A stretch of 64,000 nucleotides of DNA from Micavibrio sp. (lineage in GTDB: Bacteria > Pseudomonadota > Alphaproteobacteria > Micavibrionales > UBA2020): the NCBI GenBank assembly GCA_028283745.1, contig JAPWJZ010000001.1:124001-188000 (forward strand), given 5' to 3'. Shown here in pieces: positions 49,946 through 58,529 of this stretch. The notes beneath the pieces were generated by a model that worked only from the letters and a program-made list of their open reading frames with translations, searched no databases and was not told where the DNA came from. A program made the position numbers and the translations under genes. Numbering within the stretch: position 1 is the stretch's first letter; each line of letters opens with the position of its first letter.

Positions 49946-51454
49946 GTGCTGATAGCAGGAGCAGGCCCGACCGGCCTTGCGCTTGCACTGGCGCTGGCCA
50001 AACGCGGCATTCCCGTTCATATCATCGACAAGACGGATGCGCCCGGCACAACCTCGCGTGCCATGGCTGTGCATGCGCGCACGCTGGAGCTTTACGGTGG
50101 TTTCGGCACGCTTGCGGTAGATGTTATTGCGGCGGGCAAGCCGGTCGATACGCTGCATCTCTGGACACGCGGGCATGTGCGCGGCGATGTGCCGCTTGGG
50201 CGCTTTGGCAGGGGGCGTACGCCGTACCCGTTTATCCTCGCGCTACCGCAGGATGTACATGAAAAAATCCTTATCAAGCATCTGGAAGCGGCGGGGGTAA
50301 CGGTTGAGCGCCGCACAGAACTGCTTGGCTTTGACATGAAGGCAGACGGCGTTTTAGCAAGGCTGCGCTTCGCTGACGGGCGCGAAGAAATGCGCGATTA
50401 CGCTTATGTCTGCGGCTGCGACGGGGCGCACAGCATTGTGCGGCATCAGCTGGGCATGTCGTTTGACGGCGGCACGTATGACCAGGTTTTTTATGTGGCG
50501 GATGTAGAAGCGGCAGGCGAGACCGCAGCGCAGCAACCGTTCTTCTGCCTTAATGACCACGACTTCTGCCTTGTCTTTCCGCTGCATGCGGAAACGAAAC
50601 GGCTGATTGGCGTTGTTCCAAGTACGCAAAAAAGCGCAACCGAAATTTCTTTTGCCGATGTCGCGCCGCGCGTGGCGGCGGATACAGGGCTGAATGTTAC
50701 GCGCATTAACTGGTTTTCAACGTATCACGTGCATCACCGCATGGCAGATAGCTTTGGCAAAGGCCGCGTTTTTCTGCTGGGGGATGCCGCGCATATCCAT
50801 AGCCCCGCTGGCGGGCAGGGGATGAATACAGGCATCGGTGATGCGATAAACCTTGCATGGAAACTGGCGGATGTTATGGCCGCGCGTGCGCCCGATAGTT
50901 TGCTGGATACCTATGCGGTGGAGCGCATGGCCTTCGCCCGTCGCCTTGTTGCCACAACCGACCGCGTCTTCCGCTTCGCGGTTGGCGGCGGCGCGATTTC
51001 TGCGCTGCTGCGGCTTTATGTTGTGCCGTTTGTGATGCCGCGCCTTGTGCGTTTGCCGGGGTTTGGCGCTTTCATGTTCGGCATCATTTCTCAAATCTGG
51101 ATTGATTACCGCATGAGTGCCATCAGCCAGGGCGCTTCGGGCAGGGTGCAGGGCGGTGACCGCCTGCCGTGGGTGGCTGATGTAAATAACTTTGCGCCGC
51201 TCATGGCTGCTGATTGGCAGGCGCATGTTTATGGAACCTTGGGCGCAGACATAGGCAATCCCGGCGTGCCCGTCCATTGTTTTCCTTATTCAGCCGATGC
51301 CAGGGCCGCAAACCTGCAGGAAGGGGCGGTTTACCTGCTGCGGCCCGATGGTTATGTGGCTTTTGCCGCCAGCCCGGGGGATGCCGCTAAACTGCAGAAT
51401 TATATCGCCGCACATAAATTCGTCTTTGGCCAAAACACGTTGAAACATGCTTGA
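49946..51454 (+). CDS. FAD-dependent aromatic-ring monooxygenase-like protein
   Basis: A 502-residue flavoprotein of the PheA/TfdB/UbiH superfamily. GAGPTGLALALALAKRG binds the FAD ADP part, CGCDGAHSIVRHQLG is the DG motif, and GRVFLLGDAAHIHSPAGGQGMNTG the GD motif. Substrate is unknown. The given GTG start at 49946 cuts very close to the FAD motif, and its nearest ribosome-binding site AGGAAG (49923-49928) is 17 bases away. In-frame ATT codons at 49931 and 49934 are better spaced, so a rare ATT start is possible. The gene follows the RhlE-like gene directly. Confidence 0.83.
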   Translation: MLIAGAGPTGLALALALAKRGIPVHIIDKTDAPGTTSRAMAVHARTLELYGGFGTLAVDVIAAGKPVDTLHLWTRGHVRGDVPLGRFGRGRTPYPFILALPQDVHEKILIKHLEAAGVTVERRTELLGFDMKADGVLARLRFADGREEMRDYAYVCGCDGAHSIVRHQLGMSFDGGTYDQVFYVADVEAAGETAAQQPFFCLNDHDFCLVFPLHAETKRLIGVVPSTQKSATEISFADVAPRVAADTGLNVTRINWFSTYHVHHRMADSFGKGRVFLLGDAAHIHSPAGGQGMNTGIGDAINLAWKLADVMAARAPDSLLDTYAVERMAFARRLVATTDRVFRFAVGGGAISALLRLYVVPFVMPRLVRLPGFGAFMFGIISQIWIDYRMSAISQGASGRVQGGDRLPWVADVNNFAPLMAADWQAHVYGTLGADIGNPGVPVHCFPYSADARAANLQEGAVYLLRPDGYVAFAASPGDAAKLQNYIAAHKFVFGQNTLKHA

Positions 51455-51509
51455 GTTTTAAGGATAATACCCCCTACAAGCAACGCCGCCAGCCATACCA
51501 GACGTGATA

Positions 51510-53741
51510 ATGCCTTTTTTAAACAGACGACCTAAACATAAACGCTGGCTGCCGCTCATGGCGGGTGTGGCTTTTTTTGCCTGCTCCCTTGGCACGCGCG
51601 CCTATGCCGCGGATATTAAGCCGAGTGCGGCGCCGGTCAACTTCCAGTCCAAGCAACTGACGCATGATGACGCAAAACAAACCGTCACCGCAATTGGCGA
51701 TGTGGAGCTGGTGCAGGGCGACCGCATCATCCGCGCCGACAAAATGGTCTATCATCTCGACACGGATAAGGTCGAAGCCATCGGCAACGTTTCGCTGCTG
51801 GATGAAAAAGGCGATGTGACGTTCGCGGAATACGCCAGCCTCAGCACCGACATGAAGGACGGCTTTGTGCAGGGCCTGTTGTCGCTTCTGTCCGACGGTT
51901 CGCGTTTTACCGCCGTTGAAGCCAAGCGCGAAAACGGCAACAAGACAACATTGACCGACGCCGCCTATACGCCCTGCAAAGTCTGTGAAGATGATCCGCA
52001 TCCGTTGTGGCAGATCAAGGCGGACAAGGTCGTGCATAACGAAGCCGACAAAACGATTGATTACAAAAACGCGCGGCTTGATTTTATGGGCGTGCCGGTG
52101 GCGATTGCGCCGTTCTTTTCGCATGCGGACCCAAGCGTGACGCGCAAAAGCGGCCTGACGCGCCCGCAATACGGCTATACCAGCAAGGTCGGCGGCTATG
52201 TGCAGGGTGGCTATTACTTCGGCGATATCGCGCCCAACATTGATGCCACCGTGCAAATCCGCCCGACAACGCTGGAAGGCACGCTGCTGCTGGGTGAATA
52301 CCGCCAGCGGTTTGAAAGCGGCAGCATCGTTATTGACGGCAGCTACGCCAATTCCGACCGCAAGGAGGAAGACGGGCGCGTAGAGCAGGACCGCGACCGC
52401 GGCCACGTTTTCGCCAACGGCCTGTTTGACCTGTCCGACACATGGCGCGCAGGGTTTGACGTGCAGCGCGCCAGCGACAAGGAATACCTGCGCCTTTACG
52501 ACATTGCCAAAGACAACAACGTGCTGCAAAGCGACGCCTATGCGGAGCGTTTCTCGGGCCGCGATTATACGCGCATCGATACGCTGACATTCCAGGACGT
52601 GCGTCTTGGCATTCGCCCCGACCAGCCCATCATGCTGCCCAGCCTTGAACACCGCATGTACGGCGAGCCGGATGCATTGTTTGGCGGCCGCTGGACGGCG
52701 GGCCTGCAAACGCTGGAACTGCACCGCGACGGCGTGGACCAGGACATGCAGCGCGGCTCCGTCGACCTCGGCTGGCAGCGGCGCGATGTCAGCTCGCTTG
52801 GCACCAGCACCACGTTCAACCTTTCCGGCCGCGGCGATTTTTATTCCGTGCAGGATAGCGACGCGTCGAAGACCGACCCGACGCTCGACCCCGATAACAA
52901 CAGCTCGCGCGGCATGGCGGTGGCTTCCGTCACCACCAGCTATCCGCTGGTGAAGCGTCTTGCAAAATCGCAGGTGGTGATTGAACCGCAGGTAGGCGCA
53001 AGCTTAAGCCCGCGCATTCACCAGTCGCTGGAAGATGAGCCGAACGAAGACAGCATCGACGTTCAGCTCGACACCAACAACCTTTTCTCCGACAACCGCT
53101 TCCCCGGCATTGACCGCCAGGAAGACGGCGCGCGCGTCAATTACGGCATGAAGGCCGGCATTTACGGCGACAACGGCCGCTACGGCAAAGTCTTCATCGG
53201 CCAAAGCTACCGCTTCAACAACGACAACCCGTTCCCCGACGGTTCCGGCCTTGAAGACCAGGCGTCCGACGTTGTCGGGCAGATCAACGCGTCGGTGTCA
53301 AAATATCTGAGCGGCGATTACCGCTTCCAGCTCGACAACAGCCTTGTCGTCCACCGCCATGAACTGCAAATTCACGCGGGCAATGACATCGTCAACGTGA
53401 ACACCAAGTACATATTCATCGACCCTGTCGCCGGCACCGGCTTCACTGAATCGCGCCAGCAGGCCCTGACGGACGGCACCTATCGCCTGAACGACAAATG
53501 GTGGCTGAATGCGGGCGTGCTGGCGGACTTCGGCGAAGAACCGGGCATTCGCCGCGGCGGCGCGGGCATCAACTACGGGGATGAATGCTTTACCTTCTCC
53601 CTGCAGGGGTCCCGCAACAACATCAACGAAGCGTCCGGTGAAAACGGCACGGTCCTGATGATGCGCATCGGCTTCAAGAACATCGGCGAATTCAGCGGTC
53701 CCAGCATTCAGCTGGCGAAATCGGATGAAACGACGAACTAA
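51510..53741 (+). CDS. lptD: LPS-assembly protein LptD
   Basis: A 743-residue outer-membrane protein that inserts lipopolysaccharide into the outer leaflet with LptE. After a signal peptide (residues about 12-35, LMAGVAFFACSLGTRAYA), an OstA-like periplasmic jellyroll covers 40-180 (LTHDDAKQTVTAIGDVELVQ, DKVEAIGNVSLLDEKGDV), and the rest is a 26-strand beta-barrel (LRPQYGYTSKVGGYVQGGYY-like strands). Cysteines in CKVCEDD and the late DECF may form the disulphides typical for LptD. The start is ATG 51510; an in-frame GTG at 51504 is alternative. It shows that the host has LPS. Confidence 0.92.
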   Translation: MPFLNRRPKHKRWLPLMAGVAFFACSLGTRAYAADIKPSAAPVNFQSKQLTHDDAKQTVTAIGDVELVQGDRIIRADKMVYHLDTDKVEAIGNVSLLDEKGDVTFAEYASLSTDMKDGFVQGLLSLLSDGSRFTAVEAKRENGNKTTLTDAAYTPCKVCEDDPHPLWQIKADKVVHNEADKTIDYKNARLDFMGVPVAIAPFFSHADPSVTRKSGLTRPQYGYTSKVGGYVQGGYYFGDIAPNIDATVQIRPTTLEGTLLLGEYRQRFESGSIVIDGSYANSDRKEEDGRVEQDRDRGHVFANGLFDLSDTWRAGFDVQRASDKEYLRLYDIAKDNNVLQSDAYAERFSGRDYTRIDTLTFQDVRLGIRPDQPIMLPSLEHRMYGEPDALFGGRWTAGLQTLELHRDGVDQDMQRGSVDLGWQRRDVSSLGTSTTFNLSGRGDFYSVQDSDASKTDPTLDPDNNSSRGMAVASVTTSYPLVKRLAKSQVVIEPQVGASLSPRIHQSLEDEPNEDSIDVQLDTNNLFSDNRFPGIDRQEDGARVNYGMKAGIYGDNGRYGKVFIGQSYRFNNDNPFPDGSGLEDQASDVVGQINASVSKYLSGDYRFQLDNSLVVHRHELQIHAGNDIVNVNTKYIFIDPVAGTGFTESRQQALTDGTYRLNDKWWLNAGVLADFGEEPGIRRGGAGINYGDECFTFSLQGSRNNINEASGENGTVLMMRIGFKNIGEFSGPSIQLAKSDETTN

Positions 53742-53836
53742 TCATGGAACTTTTTTATAAGGCGGTAAAAGGGCACTTTCCTGTTGTTTAACCGCCTGTT
53801 CCCCCATATCCTATGGCCAGAAACGGAGGCCCGCTT

Positions 53837-54562
53837 ATGAACTTCATGATGTACGAATCCGGCAGCAGATCCAAACGGCGCGAGAAAGAGCGCCGGCGCA
53901 AGATCATGTTCGTGATTGCGTTTATCATGCTGCTCTGCGGCCTGTCATACTGGTGGGGCGGGGAGCGCGTGCTTAGCTCGGAAGTCGCCTACAAGGAAAA
54001 GGCAACCCAGCTGGAAGGCGAGCGCAAAGGGCTGGAAGACAGCATTACCAGCCTGCGCTCCGAAGTGCAGTCCACCAACGTGCGCTATCAGCAGCTGGAA
54101 GCGAAATACCAGCAGGAAGTGCCGCAAGGCGAATTCAAGCAGCTGACCGACCTTGTGAAGAAGCAGCTTGATTCCGGCATCAAGGCCGAACGCCTTGCCT
54201 TTGTTATCGACGCCGCGCGCCCGCCGAAAAACTGCGGCGAGCCGGTGCTGAAACGCTTCGTCGTGAAAACGCCGGTATACAGCGGCCCGCAGGGCGCCGT
54301 GTCCTTTGGCAACGGTGTCGTGACGGTTGCGGGCGAAGGCTCGGCCTCCGTCAGCGCGGGCGGCCAGCCGGAAGCCTGGTATGACCCCGGCAAGCCCGTT
54401 AAAATCACCTTCACGGAAATCGGCGGCAAGCAGACGGTGAAGGAAAGCCTGCTGCCTATCCAGCAATCGCTGGTAGTTGGCAGCAAGGAATACCGCTTTA
54501 CCGTGGCGGCAGGCGAACGCTCCTTCATGAGTGTGACGTCGGATTCCTGCGATTATCCCTAA
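53837..54562 (+). CDS. Single-pass membrane protein with periplasmic coiled coil
   Basis: A 241-residue protein of unknown function. A basic N-terminus (SRSKRREKERRRK) precedes a membrane helix (IMFVIAFIMLLCGLSYWWGG). A coiled coil follows (ATQLEGERKGLEDSITSLRS onward), then a beta-rich C-terminal domain with CGEPVLKRFVVKTP. GGAGG stands seven bases before ATG 53837, which decides the start against ATG 53813. The build, with the C-terminus outside the cytoplasm, resembles small envelope scaffold proteins. It follows lptD by about 95 bases. Confidence 0.75.
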   Translation: MNFMMYESGSRSKRREKERRRKIMFVIAFIMLLCGLSYWWGGERVLSSEVAYKEKATQLEGERKGLEDSITSLRSEVQSTNVRYQQLEAKYQQEVPQGEFKQLTDLVKKQLDSGIKAERLAFVIDAARPPKNCGEPVLKRFVVKTPVYSGPQGAVSFGNGVVTVAGEGSASVSAGGQPEAWYDPGKPVKITFTEIGGKQTVKESLLPIQQSLVVGSKEYRFTVAAGERSFMSVTSDSCDYP

Positions 54563-54627
54563 AAATTGTTATAAATCAGCGGCATCTTTTTTCGGAACTC
54601 AAATTCCCGCCGCCTGTTAGCGTGACG

Positions 54628-54722
54628 GGAAGCGGGTGAAGCATTCCCTTTCGGAGTATTTTCCCCGCTTCCTATTATCTGCCAGCCCTGTGCCGCCTGA
54701 TGACCAGGCGTTAGCGGCCTGG
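54628..54722 (+). promoter_or_regulatory. Two hairpins upstream of the small acidic protein
   Basis: GGAAGCGGG (54628-54636) pairs with CCCGCTTCC (54664-54672), and CCAGGC (54704-54709) with GCCTGG (54717-54722). Neither has a T-run, so they look more like a structured leader than terminators. Confidence 0.5.
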
Positions 54723-54749
54723 CGACAATAGCTCTTTAGGAGAAACGTC

Positions 54750-54971
54750 ATGAACAACAACGACATCCAAAAAGGCCAGTCGGTCGACAAAATGAAGAAA
54801 ATGCCGCCGCAAAACCTTGGTGGCAAAGATCGCACCCCGGGCCGCCCTGATGAGTCGCTGGAAGACGGCCAGGACCTTAAAACCCGCCATGCCTCCGAAG
54901 ACATCATCGCGGATGATGAAGCGGATGAAGAGGCTGCCTGCGGTTCCTGCGACAGCAAGACCAAGCAGTAA
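54750..54971 (+). CDS. Small acidic hypothetical protein
   Basis: A 73-residue hydrophilic protein (MNNNDIQKGQSVDKMKKMPP, then an acidic half ASEDIIADDEADEEAACGSC). There is one CGSC pair that could bind a metal or form a disulphide. TAGGAGA lies eight bases before the ATG, and a strong terminator follows the gene by about 65 bases, so it forms its own unit. No family was recognised; disorder is likely. The leader contains two hairpins. Confidence 0.65.
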   Translation: MNNNDIQKGQSVDKMKKMPPQNLGGKDRTPGRPDESLEDGQDLKTRHASEDIIADDEADEEAACGSCDSKTKQ

Positions 54972-55035
54972 TTAAAGCTTCGAAGCGGCCTGTCTTCGCG
55001 CCCGTCGCGTTTTAGATAGCGTCCGTTTTAAAGGG

Positions 55036-55073
55036 AAGGCCGGTTTACCTTCGGGTAACCGGCCTTCTTTTTA
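55036..55073. terminator. Bidirectional UUCG-capped terminator
   Basis: AAGGCCGGTT (55036-55045) pairs with AACCGGCCTT (55057-55066); an inner ACC/GGT closes a TTCG tetraloop; T residues follow to 55072. It serves the small acidic gene and possibly the convergent GDPD gene. Confidence 0.9.
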
Positions 55074-55091
55074 TTGGCGCTGTTAAACGGG

Positions 55092-55838
55092 TCAGTGCCG
55101 CGGGCGCAGCACTTCCAGAATGACATCGGGGTTATCGGAGAAGACACCGTCAACGCCCCAGCGCACCAGTTCGCGCGCCTTGTCCGGGTTGTTGATGGTA
55201 TAGGCCAGCAGCGGCTTGCCGTAGTCGGCATACATTTCCGCTTCTTCCGGCTTCAGCGTATTGCCGTTGACGTTGATGGTCGACGCTTCGATATAATCGG
55301 CGAATTCTTTCCAGTTCTCGAGCTGTTCATCAATCAAAAATCCGCGCGGCCATTCCGGCATCATATCAAGAGCGGTTTCGAGGCTTACGTGCTGGAAGCT
55401 GGAAATCAGGGGCGGCGGGTGGTCATCCGGCCAGATGCGCGTTGCAACATCAAGGCAGACTTCGGCGGTTTCTTTTTCACGGCCCGGGCAGGGTTTGATT
55501 TCAAGGTTGATGCCCATGCCGCGCTCCAGCACGGCATCCAGCACTTCTTCGAGCGTCGGGATTTTTTCACCCAGAAAACTTTCGCCGAACCATGACCCCG
55601 CATCCAGCTCGCGGATGGATTTGAAATCAAAATCCTTCACAAGGCCTTGCGTGCCGGTGCAGCGCTCCAGTTCTTCATCATGAAAAATAATGGCTGTGCC
55701 GTCTTTCGTCAGCTTCACATCCACTTCAACCCATTCAACGCCAAGGTCGGCGGCGGCATGGATGGACGACAGCGTGTTTTCCGGCGCATAAGCCTTCGCG
55801 CCGCGGTGGCCGATAACACGGGGGATATGAAGCGTCAT
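55092..55838 (-). CDS. ugpQ: Glycerophosphodiester phosphodiesterase
   Basis: A 248-residue GDPD that hydrolyses glycerophosphodiesters to glycerol 3-phosphate and an alcohol. Catalytic and metal residues are in VIGHRGAKAYAPENT, WVEVDVKLTKDGT and IIFHDEELERCTGTQG, with the later INLEIKPCPG. No signal peptide, so cytosolic as UgpQ. Length is typical. It stands alone, with the M50-type gene 80 bases upstream on the same strand. Confidence 0.92.
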   Translation of the reverse strand: MTLHIPRVIGHRGAKAYAPENTLSSIHAAADLGVEWVEVDVKLTKDGTAIIFHDEELERCTGTQGLVKDFDFKSIRELDAGSWFGESFLGEKIPTLEEVLDAVLERGMGINLEIKPCPGREKETAEVCLDVATRIWPDDHPPPLISSFQHVSLETALDMMPEWPRGFLIDEQLENWKEFADYIEASTINVNGNTLKPEEAEMYADYGKPLLAYTINNPDKARELVRWGVDGVFSDNPDVILEVLRPRH

Positions 55839-55920
55839 GGGTTAAGCCTTTCGTGACGTTGCAAGACGGCGTGATTATAAATCAAAGCGCCTTCCCATGC
55901 CAGACGGAATTGGGCCGCCA

Positions 55921-58404
55921 TTACTGCGGTTTTTTCCCCAGCGGCGGCAGGGCCGCGCACACCTCGGCAACGGCCAGCCTGATGCCTTCGGAACGGCGGC
56001 GGCGCCACAGGTCGTCCGTCAGCATGTAGGAAAGCTCATCCGGCGTGCAGTAATCGTTGCGCGAGGCATCGGCAATAACGGCGGCGGCTTTATCCTTCTG
56101 GCCGTTCTTCCAGTAGGCGTAAAGCAGGTCAAGGTTGTCGGCTTCACCTTCATCCGTATCGTCCACATACGGGGCGGCGGTTTGCATCTGCGTTGCGCCC
56201 GCCGCGGTCTTGCCGCTTTCAAGCAGCGCCCAGCCATAGGCAATGCCCACGGCATCCGTCTTTTTGGTCATGGCGGCATAGGGTGCGGCTTCAAGGAAAG
56301 CGGCGGCTTTTGCGGCATCGCCTTTATCAAGGTAGAACCACGTTTGTGCCTCGATCACATCGCGCAGGGCGCAGTTGCAATTGTCGGCATGCTGCGTGCT
56401 GCCGAGAAGTGCGCTAAGGTCTGCTGCGGCGCCCGCCGTATCCCCCGCGCGGTCGCGCAGTTCGGCAATGCGCAGGCGCGTGGTGACCGTCTGGGCATAA
56501 GTATCCGGCGCGGCGGCGTCAATTTGCTTCAAGGCCGCTTCCAGCACCGGAATACGGTCCGGCACGTTCAGCCGTTCTTCGGCATAATAAGCATCATTCA
56601 GGTAGCGGGCGGTGATGACGCTGCGCGTATAGCTGCGGCCTTCTTTTTTCAGCTCCAAAATATCCAGTAGCGCCTTTGCCCGTTCATCGCCCTTTTTCTG
56701 GAAGGCGACGATGGCCAGTGCGTCGATCTGCCGGCGGTCGATGGGGTTGAGGTTTTGCGCAGCGGCGGTGACTTTGGCGGTGCCGTCCTTGTAATGCTTG
56801 TAATAGTCGGCGACGGCGGCGTCAAACGTCGCTTCCATAGCGCGGTCGTGGTTCCAGGCGGACCATGCAAGGCCGGAAACGCCCCAGCAGGCGAGGAACA
56901 GCAGCGGCACCGCAACCATTTCCCACGCGCGCGGCGGGCGCACGGCGGGCTGTTCGTGAATGCTGCGCACAATGTAAAACTGGCGGTAAAAATTTTTCAC
57001 GCCGATGGTTTTTTCGGTAACGGCGAAAAGCTCCTTCAGGTTTTGCGCGGGTTGCTTTTTAAGGGCGCTGCGCACGCGCGCCATGCGCCACAGCAGCCGC
57101 GATGCCATCAGGAAAATGAAGGCGATGAACAGCATATTATAGCTTTTGAAATAAACGATGATGCCGATGATGGCCATGGAGCTGAGCAGCGCAAACGCGA
57201 ACAGCGCATAGGGCCAGCTTGACAGCAGCGTAATTTCCACCAGCTTGCCGCCGTCAAGGAAGGACAGCGGCAGCAGGTTGAACAGGTTCAGAATGCCGGC
57301 GTTGATGCCAAGGGTCAGCAGGAAGCTGCTGGGCTCAAACGCGTGAATGTTCAGTGCAATGGCAATGCCGAACAGCAGGCCCGGCACGGGCCCGGCCAGC
57401 AGCACAATCGCCTGTTTCCAGACGGGGATGTTCTTGACGTTGCCGGTCACCACCGCGCCCATCATGGGAATGAAGAACATGTTCATGTCGCGGTAGCCAA
57501 AAATGCGCATCGCAAGCGCGTGGCCGCATTCATGCACCAGCAGCACAATAATGACGGCTGCCGCCGATTTCCAGTCCAGCCACCACGCAAACAGGCCGAG
57601 GGAGACAAGCAGCGACAGCGCCAGCAGAATGAGCGACACGGAAGCGCGGTTCTTCAGGCGTTTCTTCACGCCGGTCTGCACATCGTACAATTCGGCAAAG
57701 TAGGTGCTGCGGTAGGTATCGTTCAGCGCGACGGTGCTATAGGGCACGCGCAGCTGGCGGCGGCGGCGCATCAGCTCCAGCGTCATGCGAAGGGCGGTGC
57801 CGTATGACAGGAAAAACTTGTCGCCCTTCGGCACCAGCCGGCCCTTGGCAAGGCTGTCATCCACATAGCCGATGGTGGCGGCGGCGATGCGCGCATAGGC
57901 AGCATCCGGCGTAATCGTTTCAAGCGTGGCTGCTGCCATGCGGGCTTCATGCGCCTGCCAGTGTTTTTGCAGCGTCGGCGCATAGGCATCCACGCGCTGC
58001 ACTTGCGGCATATCGTGCGACACGGGCTGGCGGTTGGCGGTGAGGAGGATGGCGCCATCCGCAGCGAAGCTCCAGAACCAGACCGGATAGCTCATGAACG
58101 ACCCCGGCCGCAGGTAGATATTGGCCACGGCGGGCAGGTTGGCGTGCTTCAGCATTACGGCAGTGCAGTCGTCGTAGGAGTCGTTGATGGTGTAAACGGC
58201 AAAAGGCTCAAACCCGATGGCGCGCAGCTCGTTCACAGCGGCTTGGTGCAGCGGTGACAGCTGCACCGGCACCGCCAGCCGCGTCATGCGAATGCGCCCC
58301 ATTTCCACCCGCAGCAGCTGGAAGAGGGTGCTGACAAACGGAAACACCTGCGTCAGCAAAACAATGGCGAAAAGCGCCCAGAGTAACGGATGAAAATTCT
58401 GCAC
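55921..58404 (-). CDS. Site-2-protease-like M50 membrane peptidase with helical extension
   Basis: An 827-residue membrane protein from GTG 58404. Residues 1-30 form a membrane helix; 40-240 are a soluble domain. The peptidase core follows, with HECGH at 291-295 and the second metal element NLLPLSFLDGG, aspartate near 384, as in S2P/M50 proteases. Five or six hydrophobic segments run to about 500. A further membrane helix near 505-525 (VAVPLLFLACWGVSGLAW) leads to a C-terminal 280 residues of TPR-like helical repeats. It may process a membrane-bound regulator and bind a partner with the C-terminal part. The start is uncertain; the frame stays open to 58632. Confidence 0.78.
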   Translation of the reverse strand: MQNFHPLLWALFAIVLLTQVFPFVSTLFQLLRVEMGRIRMTRLAVPVQLSPLHQAAVNELRAIGFEPFAVYTINDSYDDCTAVMLKHANLPAVANIYLRPGSFMSYPVWFWSFAADGAILLTANRQPVSHDMPQVQRVDAYAPTLQKHWQAHEARMAAATLETITPDAAYARIAAATIGYVDDSLAKGRLVPKGDKFFLSYGTALRMTLELMRRRRQLRVPYSTVALNDTYRSTYFAELYDVQTGVKKRLKNRASVSLILLALSLLVSLGLFAWWLDWKSAAAVIIVLLVHECGHALAMRIFGYRDMNMFFIPMMGAVVTGNVKNIPVWKQAIVLLAGPVPGLLFGIAIALNIHAFEPSSFLLTLGINAGILNLFNLLPLSFLDGGKLVEITLLSSWPYALFAFALLSSMAIIGIIVYFKSYNMLFIAFIFLMASRLLWRMARVRSALKKQPAQNLKELFAVTEKTIGVKNFYRQFYIVRSIHEQPAVRPPRAWEMVAVPLLFLACWGVSGLAWSAWNHDRAMEATFDAAVADYYKHYKDGTAKVTAAAQNLNPIDRRQIDALAIVAFQKKGDERAKALLDILELKKEGRSYTRSVITARYLNDAYYAEERLNVPDRIPVLEAALKQIDAAAPDTYAQTVTTRLRIAELRDRAGDTAGAAADLSALLGSTQHADNCNCALRDVIEAQTWFYLDKGDAAKAAAFLEAAPYAAMTKKTDAVGIAYGWALLESGKTAAGATQMQTAAPYVDDTDEGEADNLDLLYAYWKNGQKDKAAAVIADASRNDYCTPDELSYMLTDDLWRRRRSEGIRLAVAEVCAALPPLGKKPQ

Positions 58405-58469
58405 CGGAAAATCGCTCCCTGAAATGGCAATACGGGCATCATAGCATAAGGGCGCGCGGAAAACGGGCA

Positions 58470-58507
58470 AAGAAAAAGGGCGCCGGCTGTAAAGCGCGGC
58501 GCCCTTT
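58470..58507 (-). terminator. Terminator after pnp
   Basis: A perfect 10-bp stem (AAAGGGCGCC 58475-58484 with GGCGCCCTTT 58498-58507). On the minus strand it is followed by a T-rich tract. It separates pnp from the M50-type gene. Confidence 0.85.
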
Positions 58508-58529
58508 ATATCTTTAGCGGCGAAAAGCC

